19,706 bases of DNA from an uncultured Saprospiraceae bacterium (GTDB taxonomy: Bacteria > Bacteroidota > Bacteroidia > Chitinophagales > Saprospiraceae), in contig CALLAG010000417.1 of NCBI GenBank assembly GCA_938002705.1, positions 1 to 19,706 of the forward strand, read 5' to 3'. The translations under genes and the position numbers were made by a program. Positions 8,174 through 16,901 of the stretch are shown piece after piece. The notes below the pieces were generated by a model. The model saw only the letters and a program-made list of their open reading frames with translations, did not search any database and was not told the DNA's origin. Position 1 is the stretch's first letter. Every line of letters starts with the position of its first letter.

Positions 8174-8575
8174 TTAATCTTTCTCCTGCACCAATTCTAT
8201 GAGCATACCATTGGCACTTTTAGGATGTACGAAGCAGACAAGCTTATTATCAGCACCTATGGTTGGTTCTTCATTGAGTAATCTGAATCCTTCCTCTTTT
8301 AATCTTTTCATTTCTGATACGATATCAGTGACGGCGAATGCAATATGATGGAATCCTTCTCCTCTTTTTTCTATGAATGAAGCTATAACGCTATGCTCAT
8401 GTGTAGCTTGTAGCAGTTCTATTTTGTTAGGGCCTACTCTTAGAAAAGAGGTGAGCACACCTTGTGACTCTACAGTTTCTCTTTTGTAAGCTTGTACTTG
8501 GAATAGATTAGCATATAGCTTTTCGCTGGCTTCAATATCTTTGACGGCGATACCGATATGTTCTATTTTTTTCAT
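8174..8575 (-). CDS. mce: Methylmalonyl-CoA epimerase
   Basis: The 133-residue protein has two glyoxalase/VOC modules (betaalphabetabetabeta): residues 1-57 (IEHIGIAVKDIEASEKLY) and 74-131 (GFHHIAFAV ... GMLIELVQ). Candidate metal ligands are His6, His77 and Glu127, with acidic or glutamine residues in KIELLQ (51-56) completing the site. Length and sequence fit methylmalonyl-CoA epimerase, which interconverts the (2S) and (2R) forms between propionyl-CoA carboxylase and the B12-dependent mutase. Neither of those enzymes is encoded here. It is convergent with the GIY-YIG gene (43 bp gap) and divergent from the sensor kinase. Glyoxalase I is a less likely alternative given the GFHHIAFAV and HPKSANGMLIELVQ blocks. 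Confidence 0.92.
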   Translation of the reverse strand: MKKIEHIGIAVKDIEASEKLYANLFQVQAYKRETVESQGVLTSFLRVGPNKIELLQATHEHSVIASFIEKRGEGFHHIAFAVTDIVSEMKRLKEEGFRLLNEEPTIGADNKLVCFVHPKSANGMLIELVQEKD

Positions 8576-8677
8576 AAGATTGAGCTATGGGTGCAATTAT
8601 TACTGCGGTTAAATTGTAGTTAAAGATAGATAAACCGATATGTTAAGGTGTATTTTTATAAATGAATAAAGAAATGA

Positions 8678-10099
8678 ATGGATAAGAAATTCATATGGGG
8701 GATCATCATCTTGATGTCAGTGGCACTGTTTGGTATAGCAGTAACGCAGTTTATCTGGATTAAGACGCAGGTAGATCTTGATGCTAAGAGCTTCGAGGAT
8801 AAGACTTATATGGCGTTAAACAATGTCAAGATCAGAATGTCCAAAGATGCAGATCAGCAGAAAAGTGTAGCGGAAGTATTAGAGGATAAGAGACTCTTTG
8901 GGCAGTCAGTCAGCACGATATCTAACTTACTCTCTCCAGAAAACAAAAACTACTTCAACAATAAGCACGAGATATCTCGTATCATGAAGAATATTGTAGA
9001 CCCGGCATATCTTCTAGAGAATATGGATATCCAAAAACTGGATAAGTACCTAAGAGAAGAATTAGAAGACCAGGGTATTAATATCAAGTATGATTATGGG
9101 GTATATTCTAATAAGGAAAAGTACTACATATTTAGAAATGGACATTTTGCTGCAGTCCCTATGTCTGGAAAGGCGAGCAAGCCTGATGGTGCAGAACGTG
9201 ACTTCAATTCTTCTCCTTACAAGGTACAATTGTATGGCATAGATGAAGAATCGCCCGGACACCTAAAAATATTTTTTCCTGGCAAGCAAAGCTTTTTATG
9301 GTCACGCGTTCTACCTTCTTTGCTGACATCATTTCTATTTACTGGGCTGGTTTTATTTTGTTTTGCATATACCATATTTGTTATCTTCAGACAGAAGAAA
9401 GTCTCAGAGATGAAGACGGACTTTATTAATAATATGACTCACGAATTTAAGACGCCGATAGCAACTATCTCGTTAGCATCTGATTCTATCACCAACAAAA
9501 CAGTTATTGATAACCCAGATAAAATAAAAAGATTTGCAGGAATCATAAAGCAAGAAAATAGACGTATGTTAGATCAGGTCGAGAAGGTTCTTCAGATGGC
9601 TAAGATCGATAAGAGAGACTTTGACCTAAAGCTTGCTGATGTTAATATAAATGATATTGTCTATCAGGCAACTGAGAACTCGAGGCTGAAGATTATCAAG
9701 AGAGAAGGCACAATAGATGTGTCACTTAATGCTTCCACTCCTGTAGTTCAGGGTGATTTGACACATATTTCTAATATTATTCATAATCTTTTGGATAATG
9801 CAGAGAAATATTCGAATGAAAAACCAAAAATTGACGTTACTACTAGAAATGTAACTGGAGGAGTAGAAGTCGATATAAGTGATAACGGGATAGGTATGAA
9901 TCAGGATTCAATCAAGCACATCTTTGATAAATTCTATAGGGTTCATACAGGTAATAGACACGATGTGAAAGGTTTTGGATTAGGCTTAAGTTATGTGAAA
10001 GCACTCATGGATGCTCATAATGGAAAGATAAAAGTGACTTCAGAATTAGGTGTGGGAAGTACATTTTCAATATTTTTTCCGTTCATACATAGTGACTAA
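8678..10099 (+). CDS. rprX: RprX-like sensor histidine kinase
   Basis: The 473-residue protein has a transmembrane helix at 7-28, an extracytoplasmic sensor region at about 30-208 of no recognised type, and a second helix at about 211-237. The cytoplasmic kinase core follows: H-box with phospho-accepting His255 (MTHEFKTP), N-box HNLLDNAEKYS (369-379), G1 DISDNGIGM (399-407), F-box IFDKFYR (415-421) and G2 GFGLGLSY (432-439). No HAMP domain is evident between the second helix and the H-box. The order and the partner regulator match the Bacteroides RprX/RprY pair; the symbol is by similarity of layout and motifs. The start ATG at 8678 is fixed by an in-frame TGA immediately before it. It is 56 bp ahead of the regulator gene and surely co-transcribed with it. 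Confidence 0.88.
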   Translation: MDKKFIWGIIILMSVALFGIAVTQFIWIKTQVDLDAKSFEDKTYMALNNVKIRMSKDADQQKSVAEVLEDKRLFGQSVSTISNLLSPENKNYFNNKHEISRIMKNIVDPAYLLENMDIQKLDKYLREELEDQGINIKYDYGVYSNKEKYYIFRNGHFAAVPMSGKASKPDGAERDFNSSPYKVQLYGIDEESPGHLKIFFPGKQSFLWSRVLPSLLTSFLFTGLVLFCFAYTIFVIFRQKKVSEMKTDFINNMTHEFKTPIATISLASDSITNKTVIDNPDKIKRFAGIIKQENRRMLDQVEKVLQMAKIDKRDFDLKLADVNINDIVYQATENSRLKIIKREGTIDVSLNASTPVVQGDLTHISNIIHNLLDNAEKYSNEKPKIDVTTRNVTGGVEVDISDNGIGMNQDSIKHIFDKFYRVHTGNRHDVKGFGLGLSYVKALMDAHNGKIKVTSELGVGSTFSIFFPFIHSD

Positions 10100-10155
10100 T
10101 TGTTAAAATCACATCTAAATTAATGAGAATACTATTTAAATAATTATAAAACGAC

Positions 10156-10890
10156 ATGGCAGAAAACAACACACAAAAGATTCTATTAGTGGAAGATGAT
10201 CAAAATTTTGGTGATGTTCTAAGGTCTTATTTAGAAATGCATGACTATGATGTAGAGCTAGCCGTAGATGGAGAAGAGGGGCTAATGAAGTACAACAAAG
10301 GCAGTTATGACCTTTGCGTTCTTGATGTCATGATGCCTAAGAAAGATGGCTTCACATTGGCTAAAGAAATAAGAGAAAAAGATAAAGTAACACCACTTAT
10401 ATTCCTTACAGCAAAGTCGCTGAAAGAAGATGTATTAGAAGGCCTTAAGATAGGCGCTGATGATTATATAACTAAGCCGTTTAACTCAGAAGAACTTCTT
10501 CTCAGAGTACAGGCGATATTAAGAAGATCAGGAGCTAAAGAGGAGCCAGTAGAAGAAGTAAAAGAATTTACTTTAGGAAAATTCCACTTCCACTACCCGT
10601 TAAGAATTCTGACGCATACTGCTGCTGACAATACGGTGACTAAGGACAACTTATCTCCTAAGGAAGCACATCTCTTACGTATGTTCTGTACTCATAAGAA
10701 CGATGTCTTACCACGGTCTACAGCATTGACTAAGATCTGGGGAGAAGATAATTACTTCACGGCAAGGTCTATGGATGTATTCGTTACTAAATTAAGAAAA
10801 TATTTAGCTAAAGATTCTGACTTAGAAATAGTCAATATCCACGGTAATGGTTTCAGATTAATAGATAGAACTGAAGCTGTTATAGAGTAA
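10156..10890 (+). CDS. rprY: RprY-like OmpR-family response regulator
   Basis: The 244-residue protein has an N-terminal receiver domain with acidic pair Glu13/Asp14/Asp15 (LVEDD), phospho-acceptor Asp57 in LDVMMP, Thr85 in FLTA and Lys107 in ITKPF. All switch residues are intact. A linker (about 125-138) leads to a C-terminal winged-helix DNA-binding domain of the OmpR/PhoB type (about 140-238), with LSPKEAHLLRMF, IWGEDNYFTARSMDVFVTKL and HGNGFRL. The blocks MMPKKDGFTLAKEIR and WGEDNYFTARSMDV closely resemble Bacteroides RprY, a regulator linked to envelope and oxidative stress. It would be phosphorylated by the kinase encoded just upstream. Its transcript ends at the hairpin at 10913-10952. 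Confidence 0.92.
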   Translation: MAENNTQKILLVEDDQNFGDVLRSYLEMHDYDVELAVDGEEGLMKYNKGSYDLCVLDVMMPKKDGFTLAKEIREKDKVTPLIFLTAKSLKEDVLEGLKIGADDYITKPFNSEELLLRVQAILRRSGAKEEPVEEVKEFTLGKFHFHYPLRILTHTAADNTVTKDNLSPKEAHLLRMFCTHKNDVLPRSTALTKIWGEDNYFTARSMDVFVTKLRKYLAKDSDLEIVNIHGNGFRLIDRTEAVIE

Positions 10891-10912
10891 GCACAAGGAA
10901 GAAAATCATAAT

Positions 10913-10952
10913 AAAAATGGGGAGGCAATCACATGATTGCCTCCCCATTTTT
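10913..10952. terminator. Strong bidirectional intrinsic terminator between rprY and ftsH
   Basis: A perfect inverted repeat has a left arm running AAAAATGGGGAGGCAATC (10913-10930), a four-base loop ACAT (10931-10934), and an exact complementary right arm (10935-10952). The stem is 18 bp, with a GC-rich core flanked by an A-tract on the left and a T-tract on the right. It can therefore act as a rho-independent terminator for both the rightward rprY and the leftward ftsH transcript. It lies about 22 bases after the rprY stop and about 20 bases beyond the ftsH stop. Confidence 0.95.
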
Positions 10953-10971
10953 TGTTCTTATATAAAGAGGC

Positions 10972-12963
10972 TTAGTTTAATTCAGCTTTCTTTTCTTCTT
11001 CGTCAAATAGCTCTTTGAACTTTCCATTACCATCAGCTTTTGTATCATTCTGAGGTGTGAATATGGAAACTTCAGTATATGGACGCTCTCCTATAAGTCT
11101 TATAATATCAGACTTATGTAATACCTCTTTCTCTAATAACTGCTGAGCAAGAATATTGAGCTCTTTTCGTTTAGACTTAAGCAGTTCTTGTGCAGCTAAG
11201 TATTGTATATCTATAAGTTTTCTTACTTCTTCGTCTATGAGTGTAGCAGTATCGTCAGAGAATGGTTTGTTGAATTGATCTTGTGACATACCGTAGAAAG
11301 ATACGTTACCGACTTTTTCATTCATACCGAATACAGTAACCATAGAGTATGCCATCTTAGTAACTTGATCGAGGTCACTCTGAGCACCGGTAGAGATCTT
11401 ATCAAAAACGATTTTCTCAGCTGCACGACCACCAAGGGTCATCGTCATCCTATCTAGTAAAGCCTCTGTTCTTGTAATGTATTCTTCTTTAGGTAGGTAC
11501 TGTGCATAACCTAATGTGCCTATACCTCTTGGTACGATTGTTACTTTTACAAGAGGAGATGCATTCTCCAGATACCAGCCACAGATTGCGTGACCCGCTT
11601 CGTGATAAGCAATGATTTCTTTCTCACGAGGAGATATGATCTTATTCTTTTTCTCAAGACCACCTATGACTCTATCCAGAGCATAGTTAAAGTCATCCAT
11701 CTCAACGGCTTTCTTATTTCTACGAGCAGCTACGAGAGCAGACTCGTTACAGACATTAGCGATCTCTGCACCTGCAAATCCTGGAGTCATCTCAGCAAGA
11801 GAGTCAGCCTTTACGTCGTCAGCAGTTTTTATGTTTTTTAGATGCACCTTGAATATAGCCTCTCTACCTGCAAGGTCAGGGCTGTCTATTCCGATTTGTC
11901 TATCAAATCTTCCTGGTCTCATTAGTGCATTATCTAATATATCGTGTCTGTTAGTTGCAGCCATAAGGATGACACCCTTATCAGTAGAGAAACCATCCAT
12001 CTCTACCAGTAGCTGGTTGAGTGTATTCTCTCTCTCATCATTACCACCTTGGACTTGACCTCTTCCACGTGCACGACCGATAGCGTCTATCTCATCTATG
12101 AATATGATACAAGGTGCTTTCTCACGTGCTTGCTTGAATAAGTCTCTCACTCTAGAAGCTCCTACTCCGACGAACATCTCTACGAAGTCACTACCTGAGA
12201 TAGAGAAGAATGGCACATTGGCTTCACCAGCTACGGCTTTAGCTAATAATGTCTTACCTGTACCTGGAGGACCTACAAGGAGAACACCTTTAGGGATTTT
12301 TCCTCCGAGAGAAGTGTACTTCTTAGGATTTTTAAGAAAGTCTACGACTTCCATAACCTCTTCCTTTGCTTCCTCGAGACCTGCTAAGTCTTTAAATGTG
12401 ACATTGACTTTAGCTTTATTGTCGAATAGTGTCGCTTTGGATTTACCGATATTAAATATCTGAGAACCGGGGCCTCCAGCTCCAGAACCCATCTTTCTGA
12501 TAAAAAATATCCATAGTCCTAAGATAAGAAGTATCGGAATCATCCAACTAAGAATGATACCAAAGTAGTTCTCTTGACTTTTAGCTTCATAATCGATGAT
12601 GGGCTTTTTGCCATCTTTATTGATTTCTGTTTTGACAAAGTTGTCAAAAGAGGCAGGATCAATTATCTCAAATGTAAAATTTGGTTGATTACTCGGCAGC
12701 TTGCTTTCTTTGAATTTGGGATACTTACTTAAAGCCTCCTTTTTGAGAAATACATTGACCAGCTTTTCATTGATCACATATACTTTTTCCACGTCCCCAG
12801 CAAGGGCCATTTCTTTGAATCCATATAGGGTCGTCTTTTCGGTCTTATTATTGACAAATGCGAGCACTTGTAAGCCTAAGAATATAAATATGACGATACC
12901 ATAGATCCAGTATGAGTTGATGACCAACTTTTTCGGATTGTTATCTTTCTTTTTTTCGCTCAT
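10972..12963 (-). CDS. ftsH: ATP-dependent zinc metalloprotease FtsH
   Basis: The 663-residue protein has two N-terminal transmembrane helices (about 17-37 and 133-155) enclosing a periplasmic domain, then an AAA+ ATPase. The ATPase has Walker A GPPGTGKT at 231-238, Walker B IIFIDEID at 286-293, the pore-loop region MFVGVGA at 263-269 and the second region of homology ATNRHDILDNALMRPGRFDR. The M41 protease has zinc motif HEAGH at 454-458 and a third ligand, probably Asp530 in STGAQSD. All catalytic residues are present. FtsH degrades misfolded membrane proteins and selected regulators at the inner membrane. It sits 59 bp downstream of rsfS on the same strand, a neighbour arrangement I associate with Bacteroidota, and ends at the shared hairpin terminator. 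Confidence 0.98.
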   Translation of the reverse strand: MSEKKKDNNPKKLVINSYWIYGIVIFIFLGLQVLAFVNNKTEKTTLYGFKEMALAGDVEKVYVINEKLVNVFLKKEALSKYPKFKESKLPSNQPNFTFEIIDPASFDNFVKTEINKDGKKPIIDYEAKSQENYFGIILSWMIPILLILGLWIFFIRKMGSGAGGPGSQIFNIGKSKATLFDNKAKVNVTFKDLAGLEEAKEEVMEVVDFLKNPKKYTSLGGKIPKGVLLVGPPGTGKTLLAKAVAGEANVPFFSISGSDFVEMFVGVGASRVRDLFKQAREKAPCIIFIDEIDAIGRARGRGQVQGGNDERENTLNQLLVEMDGFSTDKGVILMAATNRHDILDNALMRPGRFDRQIGIDSPDLAGREAIFKVHLKNIKTADDVKADSLAEMTPGFAGAEIANVCNESALVAARRNKKAVEMDDFNYALDRVIGGLEKKNKIISPREKEIIAYHEAGHAICGWYLENASPLVKVTIVPRGIGTLGYAQYLPKEEYITRTEALLDRMTMTLGGRAAEKIVFDKISTGAQSDLDQVTKMAYSMVTVFGMNEKVGNVSFYGMSQDQFNKPFSDDTATLIDEEVRKLIDIQYLAAQELLKSKRKELNILAQQLLEKEVLHKSDIIRLIGERPYTEVSIFTPQNDTKADGNGKFKELFDEEEKKAELN

Positions 12964-13022
12964 TATATTATTGTAGATATTAAGTCTTCAATACGGATAA
13001 CCGTAAGGAGACTCAAAGGTTT

Positions 13023-13409
13023 TTATATATTCTGATATTCGGTGACTATCGCATCACTCCATAGGTCTTCAAGTTCGTAAAATTCTCTTGTCTCAGGATA
13101 GAAAACATGGACTACAATGTCAAAATAATCTACCAAAACCCATTTTGCAGAATCTGCTCCTTCATAATGACTGGCATATAAGCCTGTTTCATCTTTCACT
13201 CTCTTACGTATATTGTTAGCGATGGCGCTGATCTGAGTTGTAGATTCACCCTCACAGATGATAAAGTAGTCTGTAGGAGCATCTTCTATCTCTGTAAGGT
13301 CTAACTTTACGATGTTCAGGCCTTTTATATCCTGGATGCAATCTACGATGAGGTTTGATAGAGTCTCAGAATTGTTTAATGTTTGCTGTACAGTATTATT
13401 ATTGGACAA
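13023..13409 (-). CDS. rsfS: Ribosomal silencing factor RsfS, TTG start
   Basis: The 128-residue protein matches the RsfS/Iojap family along its length. It has the helix LIVDCIQDIKGLNIVKLDL (20-38), the strand block APTDYFIICEGESTTQ (44-59), ANNIRKRVKDETGLYASHYEG, and the typical core WVLVDYFDIVVHVFYPETREFYELEDLWSDA. RsfS binds ribosomal protein uL14 on the large subunit and blocks subunit joining, saving energy in stationary phase. No ATG or GTG precedes the conserved core: the best start is TTG at 13407-13409, eight codons after an in-frame stop (13431-13433). It faces birA across 41 bp and probably forms an operon with ftsH. Confidence 0.93.
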   Translation of the reverse strand: MSNNNTVQQTLNNSETLSNLIVDCIQDIKGLNIVKLDLTEIEDAPTDYFIICEGESTTQISAIANNIRKRVKDETGLYASHYEGADSAKWVLVDYFDIVVHVFYPETREFYELEDLWSDAIVTEYQNI

Positions 13410-13450
13410 ATTAGTATTTAGATTTATTTTCTAATCAATTATAAGAATCA

Positions 13451-14212
13451 TTGGATTTAGCATTGGCATATTACTCTATACAACGTTTTGTATATCTGAA
13501 AAATACACCTTCGACCAACGAATATGGTGCAAATGTATCATCAATAAATAATCCAAACTACAATTATTGCGTATATACTTACAATCAGACTGATGGAAGG
13601 GGACAAATTGGCAGAAAATGGTTCTCTGGTCAAGGAGAAAACATAGCCTGTAGCTTCTACTATCGCATTAATAAACTCAAAGTCAAAGACCAATTTGATA
13701 TCAACATAGCCGTCTGCTTAGCTTTATATGACCTGATAGTCCAATATCTACCTAATGAAAAGATACATATAAAGTGGCCAAACGATATGTACATAGAGAA
13801 TAAGAAAGTAGCAGGGATTCTGATACAAAATCAAATCAAAGGTTATCAAATAAGTAGTACAACAATAGGAATAGGCATTAATGTCAATACGCAACAATTC
13901 CCCGAGGAACTACCCAATCCCACATCTATTAATCATTATGCTAAAAACATACATGGTATCAATAAACTCGAACTATTGCACCAGCTATCTATTAGGTTAT
14001 CTGAGAAGCTTAATCAAATGACGATTAGAGATATGAGATCAGAGTATATCTCTAAACTATATAGGATTAACGAGTTACATAATTTTAGATCGGAAGAGGG
14101 TGAGGTGTTTGCAGGGACGATAAGGGGCATTACACAAGAAGGTAAGATAAGTATAGATACAGAGAAAGGACCACAAGAATTTTCATTTAGACAGATCAGT
14201 TATATAATATAG
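13451..14212 (+). CDS. birA: Biotin--[acetyl-CoA-carboxylase] ligase, monofunctional, TTG start
   Basis: The 253-residue protein carries biotin ligase motifs: NTPSTNEYG (18-26), the biotinyl-5'-AMP loop GRGQIGRKW (49-57), IKWPNDMYI (107-115) and KKVAGIL (118-124), with Lys119 in the position of the catalytic lysine. The C-terminal SH3-like domain is at about 205-253. It attaches biotin to the carrier domain of carboxylases. The DNA-binding N-terminal domain of E. coli BirA is missing, so it is a non-repressor type. No ATG exists before the conserved region; an in-frame TAA lies at 13442-13444, so TTG at 13451 (or the TTG at 13463) is the start. cinA begins 3 bases after its stop. Confidence 0.93.
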   Translation: MDLALAYYSIQRFVYLKNTPSTNEYGANVSSINNPNYNYCVYTYNQTDGRGQIGRKWFSGQGENIACSFYYRINKLKVKDQFDINIAVCLALYDLIVQYLPNEKIHIKWPNDMYIENKKVAGILIQNQIKGYQISSTTIGIGINVNTQQFPEELPNPTSINHYAKNIHGINKLELLHQLSIRLSEKLNQMTIRDMRSEYISKLYRINELHNFRSEEGEVFAGTIRGITQEGKISIDTEKGPQEFSFRQISYII

Positions 14213-14215
14213 ATA

Positions 14216-15457
14216 ATGAAGGCAACAGTAATTACAATAGGAGATGAGATCCTTATAGGACAGATTATAGATACTAATTCTGCATGGCTGGGAGAACAAC
14301 TTTCTTTGCTTGGCATTAAGGTACATCAGATCGTCTCTATATCAGACACGGTAGAGGCTATAAAGCTCACAATAGCGCAGCAGATGCTGACTTCTGATAT
14401 AATAATACTTACAGGAGGCCTAGGTCCTACCAAAGATGATATCACTAAGAAGGCATTGGCAGAACATTTTGATTCTGATATGGTATTCGACGATAAGACT
14501 TACGGCCGTATTAAGAAATACTTTGATAGCAGAGGGATTCCTATGCTTGAAGCTCATAAGGAGCAGTGTTATATGCCATCTAAAGCGGAGATTCTGGATA
14601 ATGATCTCGGTACAGCACCTGGAATGTTATTTTCTATAGAAGGTAAGATGGTACTGTCTATGCCTGGCGTACCATATGAGATGAAGTGGATATTTCAGAA
14701 CAGCTTTCTGCCCTTATATAAAAAGAGACTACCATCAGAGAAATTTATATATCACAGAACTATTAAGACAGTAGGCCGAGGAGAAACGACCATCGCTGAG
14801 AACATAAGCGATATTCTTGAGCAACTTCCCACACATATGTCTATTGCCTATCTGCCAAGTATAGGATCTGTCAGACTACGGCTGTCAAGTATAAGCGATC
14901 AAGACACATCACAAGAGGTGGACACCTATGTATCTACGATAAAGAAAAAGCTTGGCAATATAGTGTATGGGATGGATAGTGATAAGTTAGAAGCCTCAGT
15001 ATTAGATCTATATAGGAAAAAGAGTATGACACTAGCAACAGCTGAGAGTTGTACCGGAGGACTTGTAGCCCATAGACTGACATCGGTGCCAGGCTCGTCA
15101 CAAGTATATCAAGGAAGTATAGTTAGTTACAGCTACGGTCTCAAGGAGAAGCTGCTGATAGTATCTCATGATACGCTGATAAAAGAAGGTGCTGTAAGCG
15201 AAAACACAGTCGTAGAGATGCTTAATGGCTTATTAGAATCAACATCAGTCGATGTAGGTGTCGCTATATCAGGGATAGCTGGTCCAGGAGGTGGTACACC
15301 AGATAAGCCAGTCGGTACTATATGGATGGCATGGGGCCGCAAAGGAAACATTAAAACAAAACTCCTTAACTTATCTAAGAACAGAAAGCTTAATATAGAA
15401 TATACCTCTGTAGCTGCACTTAATGCTTTAAGGTTATTCGCAATAGAACATTGTTAG
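14216..15457 (+). CDS. cinA: CinA-like protein: MoCF-type pyrophosphatase domain plus NMN amidase domain
   Basis: The 413-residue protein is the full two-domain form. The N-terminal half (1 to about 170) is the COG1058 fold with GDEILIGQIIDTNSAWL and GGLGPTKDD (about 67-75), linked in other bacteria to ADP-ribose pyrophosphatase activity. The C-terminal PncC domain (about 255-413) has AESCTGG with Ser278 and Lys310 in YSYGLKEKLL, matching the catalytic Ser/Lys of nicotinamide-nucleotide amidase, plus GIAGPGGGTPDKPVGT. It would recycle NMN to nicotinate mononucleotide for NAD synthesis. It is named after competence/damage-inducible protein A, but a role in competence is not implied here. It lies 3 bases after birA and 60 bases before the E2 gene. 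Confidence 0.95.
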   Translation: MKATVITIGDEILIGQIIDTNSAWLGEQLSLLGIKVHQIVSISDTVEAIKLTIAQQMLTSDIIILTGGLGPTKDDITKKALAEHFDSDMVFDDKTYGRIKKYFDSRGIPMLEAHKEQCYMPSKAEILDNDLGTAPGMLFSIEGKMVLSMPGVPYEMKWIFQNSFLPLYKKRLPSEKFIYHRTIKTVGRGETTIAENISDILEQLPTHMSIAYLPSIGSVRLRLSSISDQDTSQEVDTYVSTIKKKLGNIVYGMDSDKLEASVLDLYRKKSMTLATAESCTGGLVAHRLTSVPGSSQVYQGSIVSYSYGLKEKLLIVSHDTLIKEGAVSENTVVEMLNGLLESTSVDVGVAISGIAGPGGGTPDKPVGTIWMAWGRKGNIKTKLLNLSKNRKLNIEYTSVAALNALRLFAIEHC

Positions 15458-15486
15458 ATTATCAATAGTCATATGGATATTTCACT

Positions 15487-15494
15487 TAACTTTG
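15487..15494 (+). promoter_or_regulatory. Possible -7 element upstream of the E2 gene
   Basis: TAACTTTG is an exact match to TAnnTTTG, 23 bases before the E2 start codon, in the 60-bp gap after cinA. No TTG lies at the expected -33 distance; the nearest is at 15451, too far upstream. A GGAGG at 15494-15498 is 19 bases from the ATG, too distant for a normal Shine-Dalgarno. It may be an internal promoter or chance. Confidence 0.3.
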
Positions 15495-15517
15495 GAGGAT
15501 AAATTAAAACTAAGATA

Positions 15518-16849
15518 ATGGCAAAGATAGATCTGGTAATGCCTAAGATGGGCGAAAGTATCATGGAGGCAACGATATTAAAGTGGGTCAAGAATGTAGG
15601 AGATACTGTAACTGAAGACGAGACTATACTTGAGATAGCCACTGATAAAGTAGATTCTGAGATTCCATCACCAGTAGATGGTAAGATCATAGAGGTATTA
15701 TACAAAGAGGACGATGTTGTGGAAGTCGGTAAGGTAATAGCAAGAATAAGTACTGATGCGGATGCATCAGTTAGTGAAGATATAGTAGTAGAAGCACCAC
15801 AACCAGCTAAATCTGCTGAGCCAGTAGCGACGTCAGTCCCGGTAAAAGCTCCTCAGCAGAAAGTATCTAAAGTATCTGTGCCATCTTCTTCTAATGGATC
15901 TACGACAAGATTTTATTCTCCACTTGTTAAGAGCATAGCAAAACAAGAAAATATAGGAACAGCAGAATTAGAAGCTATAAAAGGAAGCGGAGCATCAGGC
16001 AGGGTGACCAAAAGTGATATTCTTAATTATGTCAAAAATAGAACAGCTCCCTCTACTAATGGTCATACCAATGGAGTAGTACATGCCACTACATCTTCAG
16101 TAGCACCAGCCAAACCTACAGTTGTACAAGATCATGGAAGCAACGTAGAGATAGTAGAGATGGACCGTATGCGTAAGATGATTGCTGACCATATGGTTAT
16201 GTCTAAGCATACTTCTCCTCACGTAACATCATTCGTAGAGGCAGATGTGACTAAGATCGTCAACTGGAGAAATAATGTAAAAAACAAGTTCCAAGAAAAA
16301 TACGGAGAGAAGATTACATATACACCGATCTTTATAGAAGCAGTTACAAAAGCACTAAGAGACTTTCCTCTTGTCAATGTGTCTGTGGACGGTAAGAATA
16401 TAATTATCAAAAAGGATCTGAATATAGGAATGGCGACAGCACTTCCATCAGGCAACCTTATCGTACCAGTCATCAAAAATGCAGATTATCTTAATCTTCC
16501 AGGACTGACTAAATCTGTAAATGACTTAGCCAATAGAGCGAGAAACAATAAGCTGAAGCCAGAGGACATTCAAGATGGAACATTCACGGTGACTAATGTA
16601 GGTACCTTCGGTAATGTAATGGGTACACCAATCATCAACCAGCCACAAGCTGCGATATTAGCGATAGGAGCTATCAGAAAAAAGCCTGCTGTCATTGAGA
16701 CAGAAGATGGTGATGTTATCGCAATACGACAGATGATGTTCTTGTCGTTATCATATGATCATAGAGTTGTAGATGGTTTCTTAGGAGGTTCATTCTTGAA
16801 AAAGATAGCAGACTATTTAGAATCATTTGACAACAAAAGAGAAATATAA
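15518..16849 (+). CDS. 2-oxo acid dehydrogenase E2 component (dihydrolipoamide acyltransferase)
   Basis: The 443-residue protein has one N-terminal lipoyl domain (1-78) with the lipoylated Lys44 in ATDKVDSE. An Ala/Pro/Ser/Val linker follows, then an E3/E1-binding peripheral domain (about 132-172, YSPLVKSIAK ... GSGASGRVTKSDIL). A second flexible linker rich in Thr/Asn/Gly/Pro leads to the catalytic domain (about 205-440), with active-site His415 and Asp419 in LSYDHRVVDG. E2 forms the multimeric core of pyruvate, 2-oxoglutarate or branched-chain 2-oxoacid dehydrogenases. The sequence resembles the Bacteroidota E2 often annotated as branched-chain (block VEMDRMRKMIADHMVMSKHT), but the substrate cannot be fixed because no E1 or E3 gene is in the window. 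Confidence 0.92.
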   Translation: MAKIDLVMPKMGESIMEATILKWVKNVGDTVTEDETILEIATDKVDSEIPSPVDGKIIEVLYKEDDVVEVGKVIARISTDADASVSEDIVVEAPQPAKSAEPVATSVPVKAPQQKVSKVSVPSSSNGSTTRFYSPLVKSIAKQENIGTAELEAIKGSGASGRVTKSDILNYVKNRTAPSTNGHTNGVVHATTSSVAPAKPTVVQDHGSNVEIVEMDRMRKMIADHMVMSKHTSPHVTSFVEADVTKIVNWRNNVKNKFQEKYGEKITYTPIFIEAVTKALRDFPLVNVSVDGKNIIIKKDLNIGMATALPSGNLIVPVIKNADYLNLPGLTKSVNDLANRARNNKLKPEDIQDGTFTVTNVGTFGNVMGTPIINQPQAAILAIGAIRKKPAVIETEDGDVIAIRQMMFLSLSYDHRVVDGFLGGSFLKKIADYLESFDNKREI

Positions 16850-16901
16850 TCACTTCGTATTGCATTAAATATTCGATTTTTTAGAATTATAAAATAGCTT
16901 T

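Noticed and set aside
12098..12463. 121-codon plus-strand frame inside ftsH
   Set aside because: It is antisense to the conserved AAA+ domain of FtsH and has no independent coding signs.
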